From Orychophragmus violaceus (lineage: Eukaryota > Streptophyta > Magnoliopsida > Brassicales > Brassicaceae), in NCBI GenBank assembly GCA_030180135.1, contig CM058234.1, positions 36,366,766 to 36,430,765 of the forward strand: DNA of 64,000 nt, in the 5' to 3' direction. Position numbers and translations under genes: made by a program. Under the pieces are notes generated by a model, which saw nothing but the letters and a program-made list of their open reading frames with translations, did no database searches and was not told where the DNA came from. Shown piece after piece: positions 22,614 through 34,477 of the stretch (position 1 is the first letter of the stretch; each line of letters begins with the position of its first letter).

Positions 22614-24232
22614 TACCCGCAACTTCTCCTAAGTAGAAAGCTCCAAATATCATACTTCAACCAAAGCAAAAATATGAAGCCTCTTAATCTACACCTACTA
22701 ACTCATTGCTGTAAATGCATGGAAATATTCTCTCTCACCTAAGCTTCACTCCCGCCCTTGTTCTCCTCCCTTATTTCTTGGTAGATCACATGCTCATGAT
22801 GCTTACACACCACCATGGATGAGGAGACATTCACAGAGGTACTCTTTACCTCAGCTGAATCCAACCGGGGCCTGGTCTCCTGCCACAATCAAGCTAATGA
22901 CTGAAAACAAGCGCATAGTGGGAGGCAATCTATTGGTGAGTCTGTACATACTATAATTTTTGTTTTTGTTTTAATAATTGCGTTTTCTTTGTGTCCTATA
23001 AAAAAGGAACATGCATCAATGGGATCAGTATCGATCGACACCACTTGGCGTCGGTTGACAATAAGGATGCAGTGATGGACACTAATCAAATGTGATCGAA
23101 ATATGTGGTCGACACAAATGATCAGTGTTGATCAATACCATTTCAGTGTCGGTCGACACCCCAGGCGGGGTACTATCTTTTTCTGTCTATTTTGTCTTTG
23201 GTTCTTTCATGTTTTTTTTTTCCTTCTTCAGGCTTAATAACACTGGGGACATTGTTATTTAAGTTTGGGGACCTTTGTCAACACTGGAGGTTTGACACGA
23301 CCAAGCATCGATCGCCACCCTCTTAAGTGTCGATCAATACTTTTTCTAAGCCAAAATTTGAATCAACATATTATAAACCAGCGTCGATCGACACAATTCT
23401 AGTGTTGGCGGACACCCATCCCAAACGAGTTCAACGGACCAAAAACCTACAATAATGAATCTAGAAACCTCCAATGCACTTCCCAAAAGCTCCTAAGAAG
23501 TTTAAACATGAGCTGGATGAGGCTAGATTCAAGGTAACATGGAAAAAGAGCTGAATGAGATTCCAATTGTTGAGGCGTTGATGATTCACCTTTATTTCCA
23601 GAGATATGAGAAGAGGTTGATCTCCAAGGATGGAGATTTAAAAGAAGAATTGGTGATGGTTTCCAAACAAGTTAGTGTTGTGGTGAAAAACAATTTCTCG
23701 GAGAAGCTTCCAAACCTTGAGTCTACGTGCTAGACTATTTAATCTTCAAGGACAGTTTTAAGCATTCTCTGTGTGACTTGGGATCTGGAGTGAATCTTAT
23801 GCCATACTATGTGGCTATATGATTGGGCTAATATATTTTCAGGCGTCTAGGATCTCCTTGATTCTAGCTTACCTCTCGAAGACGATTCTCGAATTGTTCT
23901 TTAGGACATCTCCATCAGAGTTCGAAACTACTTGATTCCAACACACTTTGTGGTTTTGATGTATGATGTTGAACCGGATAATCCTATCATACTATGTTGA
24001 TCTTTCCTGGTTACAAATTGAGCACTGATTGATGTGAGGCGTGGTCTGATCTATCTCCACCTGGGAGAAAAGCTTATGCACTTCAAGATGTACAAGCTGT
24101 GGAGGTCCACCATAGAGGGTCAGTCCTTTAGAATTGAGGTAGAATTATAAATTAAGAATAGTGAAGAAAAAGTGGTCGTTACCGGAGTAGCAAAGATGGC
24201 AGTTCAACCTTAATTAAGCAAGACATCTCCAA
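22614..24232 (+). repeat. Tandem module U4
   Basis: 1619 bp, same order of parts. The post-gag hairpin (about 22919-22936) has only G-U or A-U changes in its 3' arm. A short Gag-like frame is at 23539-23733, and the protease relic carries the shared stop. Confidence 0.7.
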
Positions 24233-25465
24233 TACCTGCAACTGCTCCTAAGCACAAAGCTCCAAATATCATACTTCAACCAAAGCAAAAATATGAAGCC
24301 TCTCAATCTTCACCTACTAACCTCATTGTTGTAAATGCATGGAAACATTCTATCTCACCTAAGCTTCACTCCCGCCCTTGTTCTCCTCCCTTATTTCTTG
24401 GTAGATCACATGCTCATGATGCTTACACACCACCATGGATGAGAACATTCTTAGAGGTACTCTTTACCTCAGCCGAATCCACCCGGAGACTGATCTCCTG
24501 CCACATTCAAGTTAATGACTGAAAACAAGCGCTTAGTGGGAGGCAACCTACTGGTGAGTGTTTACATACTATAGTCTTCGTTTTAGTTTTACTTATTTTT
24601 GTTTTCTTTGAGTCTTATAAAAAAAAGAACATGCACCAATGGCGACCAGTACCGATTGACACCACTTGGTGTCGGTTGACAATAATGACGCAGTGATGGA
24701 CCCTAATCAAGTGTGATCGACTCATGTGGTCGACACAGATTCTCAGTGTTGATCAATACCGTTTCGGTGTCGGTCGACACCCCATGCGAGGTACTGTTTT
24801 TCTCTCTGTTTTGTCTTTGGTTCTTTCATGTTTTGTTTTTTTCCTTTTTCAGGCTTGATAACACTCGGGACATTGTTCTTTAATTTTGGAGACCTTTGTC
24901 AAGACCGGAGGTTCGACACGACAAAGCAATCGATCGACATCCTCTTAGTGTCGATCGACACTTTTCTATGCCAAAATTAGAATCAACATATTCGAAACCA
25001 GCGTCGATCAATAATTTTTGTGTTGGTCGACACCCATCCCAGACGAGTCCAACAGCCTACAAAACCACAAGAACAAATCTACAAACCTCCAATACACTTC
25101 TCTAGAGATCCTAAGAATTCCAAAGAGGAGCTGGATGAGGCTACATGAAAGGTAAACATGGAAAAGAGCTGAATGAGATTCCGATTGTTGATGACTTTAG
25201 GATTCACCCTTGTTTGCAGAGGTATGAGAAGAGGTTAATCTCCACTGATGGAAATTTGAAAGAAGAGGTGGTGATGGTCTCCAAACAAGTGAGTACTGTC
25301 CTAAAAAAACAATCTTATGCCATACTATGTGGTTGTAAGATTGGGGCTAATAAATTTTCAGGCAACTAGGATCTCCTTGATTCTAGCTTACCTCTCGAAG
25401 AGGATTCCAAAAGGATTTCATTAGGACATCCCCATAAAAGTTGTAAAATACTTGATTCCAACACA

Positions 25466-26699
25466 TGATATATCATGGTTTTACCGGTTTTATGCCATGA
25501 TATAATTGTGTTTTAGTGTTCTTTTGTGTTCTTTTAGAGTCTTTTAGAGGTATAATCAGGTTTGGAGCAGAATTGGAGATATTGGAGCATTTTGGGATTT
25601 TTGGAGTGTTTGGCCGAGAAATTGAGCTCACTGTCCGATTTTGAGATCATGCATCGATCGACACACCTTTGGTGTCGATCGACACACCTTTGGTGTCGAT
25701 CGACACACCTTTGGTGTCGATCGACACACTAGCGAGATGGGCCGATTTGGCGGTTTAATGAAGATTCAAGATTTTGCACTTTGGCCCAGAAGTTTCCAGT
25801 ATTTACAAAGAAGCCCCAGCCGAGATTATGCCTATATAATTAGGATTTTGGTGTTTATTTTAGATACGCTTTCATAATTAGAGCTAAGAGATTTTTAGAG
25901 CTTTTGGGGCTGATCTAATCATGTACTTCATCTATTTTGGAGAAGATTTCGAACCCCTTTCTCTATTTAAATTCTTATATGCAATCTATTAATTCTATGA
26001 TTTCTGTTTCATTAATCAAGTCTGAGTAGATTCATAGTTAGGTTTAGGGTTTCTCATTAAGGATTTCATAACTTGCTAGACTTGTTTAATTCAGTTAAGG
26101 ATTCACATGAATAGAATGTTCTTCGATCTAAATTGAGTTTAAAGCTAGTTCTAACCTGATCAATTAGAATCTAGATCTTAGGTTGCTAAATACGACACGA
26201 GAGTGTGGTTTAGAATCTGAACTATTTAGGTTGAGCAATTAAACTTCTCGCAAAGAGATTTGGTTTAGTTTAATTGTGAACATATCGAACTTGAAATTAA
26301 TGCTGGTTTAATCTGTTAGTAATTGCAAAGAGATTTGGATTACTGCACTTAGACTTAGAGAATTCTCGCAAAGAGATTTGGTTAATTCTAATTCCGTGAT
26401 TTGAGTTCTAGAACTGTGTTTAATTAGATCTTGACTGATTGATTTGTCTGCTTGTCTGATTTCCTGAGAACGCCCTAGACTTAGCGCCTTTAATTAACTG
26501 CTTTCACCACCAACAATCTGCTACTTGTTTACTTTCTTGCTTTGCTATTTAGTTTAATACAAATTGCTTTCTTCTTAGTTTAAATTTCTACGGTTCTTTA
26601 TCTATCGAGACCAGAGTCTTTGTGGATTCGATACCCTATATACTACAATCACTTAACTGTGCACTTGCAGTAGAATAGGATTAAAACTAGACCCTATCA
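25466..26699 (+). mobile_element. Athila-like solo LTR
   Basis: 1234 bp, from TGATATATCATGG to CCTATCA, flanked by a perfect 5-bp duplication ACACA (25461-25465 and 26700-26704). The inserted-into sequence (TTCCAACACACTTTG) is intact in the other modules. No internal region remains, so the two LTRs of a full element recombined. The LTR resembles those at 2512-3676 and 28557-29665. TATA-like TATATAAT at about 25833. Confidence 0.92.
25650..25735 (+). repeat. Four-copy 21-bp tandem palindrome array in the solo LTR
   Basis: A GTCGATCGACAC palindrome is repeated four times at an exact 21-bp period (linker CACCTTTGG), about 100-180 bp upstream of the TATA-like box. Confidence 0.9.
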
Positions 26700-26989
26700 A
26701 CACACTTTGTGGTGTTGAAGTATGATGTTGAACCGCACGCTCATGATACTTGGTACATCTTGCATGGCTACAGTTAGAGCAGTGACTGATGCGAGGCGTG
26801 GTTTGATTGATCTCCACCTGGGAGATAAGCTTATGCACTTCATGATGGACAAGCTACAGAGGTCCATCATAGATGGCCAGTCCTTCAGAACTGAGGTAAA
26901 GTTAGAAATTAAAAATTGTGAAGACAAAGTGGTCTTTAGTGCAGTAGAAAAGATGGTAGTTAAACCTTAGTTAACTAAGTTATCTCCAG

Positions 26990-28556
26990 TACATGCAACT
27001 TCTCCTGAGCAGAAAGCTCCAAATATCATACTTCAATCAAAACAAAAGTATGAAGCCTCTCAACCTTCACCTCCTAACCTCACTGCTGTAAATGCATGGA
27101 ACCGTTCTATCCTACCCAAGCTTCACTCCCGCCCTTGTTCTCTTCCCTTATTCTCTGGTAGATCACATGCTTATGATGCTTACACAACACCATGGATGAT
27201 GAGACATTCACAGAGGTACTCTTTACCTCTGTCAAATCCACCTAGAGCCTAATCTCCTGCCACAGTCAAGCTAATGACTGAAACCACGCTCTCAGTGGGT
27301 GGGGGACAACCCACTGGTGAGTTTGTGCATACTCTAATTTTCGTTTTAGATTTACTTATTTCGTTTCAGTTTACTAATTTCTTTTTCTTTGAGTCTTATA
27401 AGAAAAAATAACAGGAACCAATTGCGACCAGTATCGATCAACACCACTTGGTGTTGGTCGACAATAATGACGCAGTAATGGACCCTAATTGAGTGTGATC
27501 GACACATGTGGTTGACAAAAATGCTCCGTGTTGATCGATACCATTTTGGTCTCGGTCGACACCCCCAAGCGAGGTACGGTCCCTTTTTCTATGTGTTTTG
27601 TCTTAGGTTCTTTCATGTTTTGTTTTTCCTTCTTCACGCTTGATAACACTTGGGAAGTGTTCTTGAAGTCTGAGGGAGGTAGTTACTGTCATTGTTTTTG
27701 TTTTTCTTAGAGTCAGTTGTGTCAGCCCGTTTTAAATCAAACCCTTGTGCACGAAACAATGATTTTTCAAGGAATAACCACATCTCCTAGAACCTAAGTG
27801 ACAATTTGGAACGAGCTTGACAGAGATCTAAGACTAATGGAAAACCCCACTACGGAACAACCTTCCAATGGTACCAATATCCTCTTGGGTATTTGGAGGA
27901 TCCATTACTGATTTTGCCCCTAACCTGACTCAATCCTCTCATCTTGGGTTTTGGTATACATTTTCAGTCCAGAAAAGACTCGTCTGTCTGAGTATGTTTT
28001 CCTTCTCTCTTCCCTTTGGAAAATTATTTATCTGAGGATAAGCTAGTAGCCTCGAAGTGAACATGGGAGAGGCGGTAACCCTTGTTACCTCTTGTGATTC
28101 ATGGAAACATTTTCAAAGAAAACCCCGGATAAAAAGGGAAGAGCAGCCGATAGAAAAAAAAAACAAAATGATACCTAGTGGGGAAAGATTGGTTGTTTAA
28201 GTGAGAAAATGGAGAAGAAAGGAAACATAAGTAAGACAGTTTGTGCAATCAAGTACTAACTAAGTAAGAGTCCATGTTTCCTTTGATCGATACTCCCTCC
28301 ATGAGACTGAACTTAACCTTAAAGAGGTCAATATGGTAAATTTAGATTTCTCATCTTGATTGTTGAGTTGTTTGGGACAATTGCTAAGTATGATGAAAGT
28401 ACACAGTCGTATGGATTCTGTCAGGTAATTTTTTCATGCGGCTTACTATGGATATCATTGATGTGTTGTTTTGAGTACAAAATGAGTTTCTAATTTTTCC
28501 TTTCAAGTTTTGGTTTTTTCTGTTTGAGAGCAAGCAAAAGCTAAGTCTGGGATGGT
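26990..28556 (+). repeat. Terminal module U6 and 3' end of the older Athila-like element
   Basis: It starts like the other modules (Gag-tail remnant, hairpin with an enlarged arm near 27294, palindrome motifs 27430-27560). It then runs into a unique 3' segment similar to 1590-2511 of the first element, ending with a decayed hairpin/PPT (TAAGTCTGGGATGG, about 28542-28555). No intact coding frame. Confidence 0.65.
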
Positions 28557-29665
28557 TGATATATCATCGTTTTATGGATTTTAAACCATGATATGTGTCT
28601 TGTATATAGAGTATTTTCAGTGGTTTTGGAGTCTTTCAAGTCCTTTAGAGGTTTATGTACGAGATGGAACTAATCTGTAGATTTGAGAGCATTTGGAGCC
28701 AATTTGGAGAATATGCAGAAAAGTAAAAGTCACTACCCACTTTCAGAGCTGGTGTCGAATAAAGATCTCTCGCATGTTTCTAAGAGATTTTGAAGAATTT
28801 CAAAAGGCCCAAAAGTTTATATTTACAATTTGTTCCAATTCTTGTTTTATGACTTTATATTAGGTTTTCTAAGTCATTGTTCAGACTTAATCTAGAGAAA
28901 GATATTACTAGAGAGCTTCTGGGGATGATCCAATACTTCCAGAGAGAAAGGATTTTGAACCCCTTTTATTTCTTTATTGATTTCATCAATGTTATGTGTT
29001 TCATCTACCATGTATGACTAATTTGATTGTTAGGTTTAGGGATTCTTATAAGGGATTTTAGGGATTGCTACGTGGATTGGATAGTTAGGGTTCATAACTG
29101 TTAGTTCTTCACCATAAATTGTTCTTAAAAGCTAATTCTTGGTTGATCACCTAGAACTTAGAAATCTTAGGTTAACTGATTAATGCGAGAGTGTAATTGC
29201 AAATCTGACATAATCTTAGCTGAGCAAAATAGCTAGCCGTAAAGAGATTTGGTTTAGATATTTTGTGAATAAAATCAAAATTGAACTTAATGCTTACTTA
29301 GTCTTTAGAATTTGCAAAGAGATTTGGGATTCTAGGATTTAGATATAAATAATTCACGCAAAGAAAGTTGGTTAGTTATAGAATCGTGATTTGAGTTCTG
29401 GAACATTACGAATTTGTATTTTATTAACTGATCGGCATTCGTGATTTCTTGAGAAATTCCATGCGCCTGACACTCTTCCCATTTGAATTACATATCGATT
29501 ACTGATTTATTTACTCGCTTTCATTACAACCATTATGCTTAGCTTGACTTGAATCTATAAATCTATTGTGTGTTCACGAGGTTTCTTTGTTCGATACCCT
29601 TTACACTACGATTGTCTTTCTTGTGCACTTGTAGTCTATTCTAGGGATAAACCTTTGACCTATCA
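28557..29665 (+). repeat. 3' LTR of the older Athila-like element
   Basis: 1109 bp, TGATATATCATCG...CCTATCA. It is more diverged than the other two copies, and the palindrome pair is no longer recognisable. It closes the tandem-module element. Confidence 0.7.
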
Positions 29666-30265
29666 CGAGTCCAGAGTGGAGGTCCTTGAATCAGAGGTCA
29701 AGGTCTGGAAGCTGAACAGTACTAGCATCAAGAATTCCAAAGCCCGTTTCAAGGATGAACTAGCGGAGATTCGGGCGACGACGGAGTTTCAGGGGGACGA
29801 ACATTCCCAGCTCGAGAGAAGGTGCTCGGCTGAAGGTGGAGAATGAAGAGCTTCAGGAGAATCTTAAATCCGAGACTGCCTGGATGGAATTGCCTTTGAC
29901 GAACGAAAAGTTGAAGGAGGCCGAGAAGGTCCGAAAGTTGATGGCTGCAAAGTACGAGGCACAATTTACAAAGATCAAATTTTACTAGGAGGCTTGGGAT
30001 GCTGCTGATGTGGACACCTTTGTCTTCAGGTAGATCAAAACCTCTCACGAGCTTCTCGATATTTTGAAAAAGAATGGATCTATCTTTCCGGGCAAGTCTG
30101 CCGAGTTGATCAAAATTATCGAAGTCAATAAGGTCGAGCAAGAGAAGAAGGTGAGGATCGCCAGAGATCTTCCTGAAGACTTCCTCATGGTTTCTTATTC
30201 TTAATGATCTGGGGAAAGCTTCTTCCTCGGTCTCTCCGATTGTTTCTTAAAGGTCTCCTCCCGAT
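29666..30265 (+). pseudogene. Coiled-coil protein relic, probably TE-derived
   Basis: Broken frames on the plus strand read as a lysine- and glutamate-rich helix (ESEVKVWKLN, then ENEELQENLKSE, then KLKEAEKVRKLMAAKYEAQ after a frame change) followed by a less charged end (LLDILKKNGSIFPGKSAEL). At least one frameshift (near 29825) and two stops break it. I do not recognise the family. It lies antisense to, and downstream of, the gypsy integrase relic, where some Tat-lineage gypsy elements carry an antisense gene; that link is a guess. Confidence 0.35.
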
Positions 30266-31465
30266 CGAGTTCAGGGCTAGGATGGATCTGTGACAACAAA
30301 AACGTGTTTTTGTGTGGTTTGTTTGGGGAGAGTTTTAGGACCCCATTGTTGTTATGACTTTGCCCAGTTTTCTTTAACTTGATATTGAGCTTTCCATGTT
30401 TGTGTTTATTATATGATTTATATATATATATATATGTTTTGGATGTGAGTTGGGCTCGACTTATTCTTGTGGGTTCCGTGTTTGGTGATTTTGCGAAATG
30501 GGCTCGACTTACATTGTTTTCACCTTTCGCGGGACCTATTTGAGATAGTGGGCTCTGATTGCGTGCCTAGACACGATTTTTTAGGCTTATATGCTAAGGT
30601 ATGGATTATTTAACCACTGCATTCATGGAGAATGCATTATGCGGGCGGATACAACTTTAATCCTGTCGAGCTAGCTTTTGGCTTATAATTCGTTGGGTAC
30701 ATATTATTTCATCGTTACATTCATGCGGAACGTGTGGGAACAACACCTATGGCCAGGAGGTGGACGTGAAGGTCTTTGAACCTTCGTTTTGGAGAACTAG
30801 TTTGATGCGATTTTGATATTAGTTTAGAAAATAATTTTACATAAGGGGTAAGCTTCGTGTTGCTCTTCTCTTTTTAAAAGTTATGCCTGCACCATATTAT
30901 AGGTTGCCTACGTACCCTCGAGAGAGCGATCAAGCCATTTGTATCTCGGATACAATGATTGGGAGATTATACTTCCAGGGTCGCTGGTCCGTACGTCGGG
31001 AGCTATGTCGTCCCAAAGGTGGGGTAAGGTTCTTTCCATCTGGCTCCAAAGTTTTTCACTTCACATCAGGTGACGTTCCTAAAAATTCCTTTTCAGGCGA
31101 AGTTTCCTCGGGACGCGTCTCCTTCGTCCGCGCCGAGGTTGTGATAATAGTTTGCCAGAGGTTGATTATGCACTTGGTGAATATTGTGTTGGTCTGGTGC
31201 TGGGAGAGTGTCGCAGGAATTCAAAAAGTCTCAGTCGTGGGCATTCTTTAGATTTGGTGACATCCCGAGGGCGAGGGTGCTAGTAGCTGATGTGCAGTGA
31301 TCCAAGGTGTATACTTCGGTTCGTTTGTCTACATCTTCCTTTTTTCTTGAAGATATTACCAGGTTGGTTGTACGTGTCAACTATATGCATTCTTGGGTAC
31401 TCGACTCTCCATGGGTCTCTCATATATGATCTTCTTAATCGAAAATTCCATCTCTTACAGAATGT
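30266..31465. other. Degenerate region, probably gypsy internal/3' DNA
   Basis: No gene seen. It contains a (TA)n run at about 30420-30436 and a segment near 30883-30935. The part adjoining 31465 reads on the minus strand as a broken continuation of the integrase (FCKRWNFRL). Confidence 0.35.
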
Positions 31466-31673
31466 TCAGAAGGTGCTGGAAGCAAACTGAGTGCTGTGGT
31501 CGAGGATGATCTCGTACGGGAGGCCGCGATGATAGATGATGCGTTCCCAAACAAATTTTTGTGCGTTTATGCTCTTGAGGTGAGTGTACAACTCAGCTTC
31601 GATATGTCTTGTATAGTGGCCGGTTGCAATGAGCATGAAACATACATGGCGTGAACGAGTCAAGGGGACTATA
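31466..31673 (-). pseudogene. Ty3/gypsy integrase core relic
   Basis: The minus strand encodes FMLIATGHYTRHIEAELYT, INAQKFVWERII and GLPYEIILDHSTQFASS, matching the gypsy integrase core (usual forms ATDYFTKWIEAE, FVWKNIICRFGLP and DNGTQF). The second catalytic Asp is seen as LDHSTQF; the first (ATDY) has become ATGH, so the enzyme is dead. The frame continues across the CACTA insertion into 34478-34500 (WDMDI). Integrase inserts element DNA in the nucleus. Confidence 0.75.
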
Positions 31674-32485
31674 CACAACAAGAAAAATCAACATTCATAG
31701 CACACGATACAAGCTATCGTATGTAATAGATAGCGTTTCCACAAACGCTCTGACAGCGGCAACTATAATAGACCCCCCCCCCTCTACCATAGCTTTGCTT
31801 TCGTGCTATCTTATGATTACAATGTAATAGCGTTATTTTTAGCTTGCTATTGTTTTTCATATCATAACATTGGCTAAATGCTTTAATTTGTTTTGTTGTA
31901 GCAAATCTATATGTTGTAGTATTTTATATCACAGCTCATCATTCATGCTATAATATATAGTTCGTAATAGTTTTTTTATATTCGAAATCTGTTTTCTTGC
32001 AAATTGGATTATATAAAAATTAATATTCAATATATGATTCATGTGGTTTCATTAATAAACCAAAATGTACTTACATAATTACCAAAACACATGTCTACAA
32101 TATTTCCATAAAATCTTACACAAACATCATTACAAATTCAGAACTAAATCAAAGAACAAGACTATAGAAACATTGAAACTAAATCAAAACCTTGAGCTCC
32201 CATAAATTTCTCGACCTTAGCCTGAATCTCACGAAGAGCAGCATTGCATCCTTCACACTAGACTACGATCTAATTTGAAATCATAACAGACCTGCAAGAT
32301 GCAAAAATCAGCGAAATAAGTCTTGAATATATTAAAAATGTATACTATAAGTAAGGCCAAAGTGTAATTTAGTTCACTGTACTCACTAATGATATGTCGT
32401 TTGAGACAAAGATAGATGAATCAACTCAAATTAACTTAACAATACCAAAGTTGAATGAAATGGTTACCTCTTTCTCTGACCATTA

Positions 32486-32582
32486 AAAGTAGAGTCTTGA
32501 AGCAATCATATCAATGGTTCTTCTGTTTCCGTTCTTGAGGCGAGCAATGCTTGTTAAAGAACAAGCTTTCGCCTAAGAGATG
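32486..32582 (-). pseudogene. Captured RPN3 (26S proteasome regulatory subunit) exon fragment
   Basis: The minus strand reads AKACSLTSIARLKNGNRRTI then DMIASRLYF and a stop, preceded by an AG acceptor. This matches the RPN3/PSMD3 segment 'AK.CS..SIARLK..NRRTVDV.AS.LYFYYSL'. RPN3 is a non-ATPase lid subunit of the proteasome. Only about 30 residues remain, so it is a captured piece and cannot function. Identification is from memory of the family. Confidence 0.65.
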
Positions 32583-32808
32583 ATAAAAAGTTAAGACCAC
32601 AACAAACCACATAAAAGTAACTTATGAAAAAAACACAAAGAGGCAGAAGCAGTACCCTCGTTGTACTTCTGATAATGTCCAGTTAAGGAGGGCCATCTCC
32701 TTGTGATTAATCGCTACCACATAAATCAAGGGCTTAACACCAGCTGATGTAGACTCTATCTTCATTTCCTCTCTGTTGCAAAGTTATAAACAAGTTTCAA
32801 AAATAGAA

Positions 32809-33615
32809 TAGGTGTTGAGTTCTTTGACAAGATCAACAAGTAGACCAATGGCTTGGATTATCATGGTATCGACCTGACCAAATAACTAAAGCATTAAGAG
32901 ATGCAAGAGAATGAATACAGAGAAACTCAACAGCATTTCAGACACTAATATTGGAAGAACAAAAAGGGATGCAAGTTCACTATAAAGTTTATTTAGCTAA
33001 ACCTAACAAATCATAATCCAGTGGGATAAATAGAAGTTTCATAATCAAATGCGCTGAGAAAGACTACCTTGTCAGAACTGAACTTTAGTTTATATCTTGC
33101 CAGACTATGAGACAACCCCAAGCTCATTGGAGCTAAGTATTTCTCCCCCAATCCAGTTATAAGTTCACTCAGCTGGCTTCTTACACCTCGTAGCAGCTCC
33201 ATAACAGCATTGTTGTGAACACAGTCTATTTTCTACAGGAGTGAAGCAAATTTGTAAGAAACAGTCTATATCTAGAAACAACAGAACACAAATGAAAATC
33301 TCCAAAAGAAATACACAGCAGCTTCTCCTTGATAATATTTCCAAGCTTCGAATCAGCCACAGCTAGGGTTTCACCTTGACAGTTAGCTTTCAGAAATTTG
33401 CGGAGACCCTTGCTGGGAGTTCCCTCCAGCAACTTAGCCACCGCTTCTAGAGCCTCAGAGGTGTTGTCAAACTTGTCAAAAGCTCTCAGCTTGACAATCT
33501 GTATTAACAACAAGATGAGATGAGAAACTGCTACTAAACTTATAAGCCAGAGACTAAATATGAACTATCTCACCTTTCGGGCTGACTTTGCCGATGAGAA
33601 CAGATTACCTAAATC
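32809..33615 (-). pseudogene. Captured NOP58/NOP5 exons inside the CACTA element
   Basis: Four exons in order on the minus strand: 33574-33615 (DLGNLFSSAKSARK), 33319-33498 (IVKLRAFDKFDNTSEALEAV and onward, 60 codons), 33068-33232 (KIDCVHNNAVMELLRGVRSQ and onward, 55 codons) and about 32809-32873 (VDTMIIQAIGLLVDLVKELN). Introns between them are kept, with AG acceptors and mostly GT donors. This is the N-terminal half of NOP58, a core protein of box C/D snoRNPs in the nucleolus. The Nop domain C-terminal half is missing. The exons show no internal stop, so the capture is fairly recent. The donor after the 60-codon exon looks damaged. Confidence 0.8.
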
Positions 33616-34477
33616 CTACAAGCATATGACAAGATTAGTTTATATCCATTGGTCGTGCTTCGTCCCTTCCGTTTCACTGATTCCTTTTTCGACAAAGAGT
33701 ATAGGAGATTATGATTTGGATTTTCTTAATTGAGTTAGAAATCAAAAAGGAAGGTTACGAACCTGTTTCCACATCTATTGAGGTTTGATTCAAAATCGTA
33801 ATGAGATATTCACATAACAAGCACAAATGAAATTCAAACGGAGAAAACAAAAACCCTAACCTCCATTGAAATCGCAGCGATGAAGTCGTGGTGAAGGAAA
33901 AGGGAGCGATGAAGTCGTGGTGAAGGAGCAGTGAATAAGAAGGACCGGTGAACGAGCAGTGAAGGAGAAGGAGTCGCCATTAGATATTTAAGGATTTTAG
34001 GGATATGAGATTTGGGGAATTTAGGGCTTTTTAGAGGATTTTGACGAGAAGAGTGGGAGTGAATGCGGGGCCGGTATAAGAAGCAGAGCGGAGGAAGGCG
34101 GTGGAGGCCGGTATGGAAACGGAGGAGGAAGAGAGTTCTCTGGTGTCGACGAAACCAGAGCGAGAGAAGAGAGAAAGAGAAATCGTGTTTTTTTTTTCTT
34201 TTTTTTCTTTACAATGAATGGGGTTTTGTAGGAGAAGAAGAGAGGGGGAAACAAAGATGGGGAAATTTTTTTGGGAAACCCAAAAAAAATCAAAATATTA
34301 CCGCTCAATCGCACAAATTTAGGCTCCAATAGTCGTTTTCGCTCTAACTTAGTGAAATTTTAGCATAGCGTTTTTAAAATGCTATAACAAAGTATCTCAA
34401 TCGAGCATAACATTTTTCATAGCACTTCGTGAAACCGTGCTATGGTGGAGTGCTATCAATGTCCATTTTTTGTAGTG

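Larger units (their letters stand above)
24233..26989 (+). repeat. Tandem module U5 (interrupted by a solo LTR)
   Basis: About 1518 bp without the solo LTR at 25466-26699. It lacks part of the protease N-terminal segment between about 25310 and 25320. The right part (26705-26989) holds the end of the protease relic. Confidence 0.65.
31674..34477. mobile_element. CACTA (En/Spm) transposon with captured gene exons
   Basis: The left end CACAACAAGAAAA and the right end (reverse complement CACTACAAAAAATGG) are imperfect terminal inverted repeats that continue into ATAGCAC. A 3-bp duplication ATA flanks it (31671-31673 and 34478-34480), as CACTA elements make. Short ATAGCAC/GCTAT subterminal repeats cluster at both ends. 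The gypsy integrase frame continues across the removed insert, which confirms the boundaries. No transposase is visible. The inside carries exons of at least two host genes on the minus strand. Confidence 0.9.

Noticed and set aside
25650..25735. CRISPR-like regular repeat
   Set aside because: The 21-bp repeats have no variable spacers, the DNA is plant, and the array lies in an LTR.
34021..34332. Frames near the right end of the CACTA element
   Set aside because: Purine-rich, low-complexity frames on both strands next to the inverted repeat; no family recognised.
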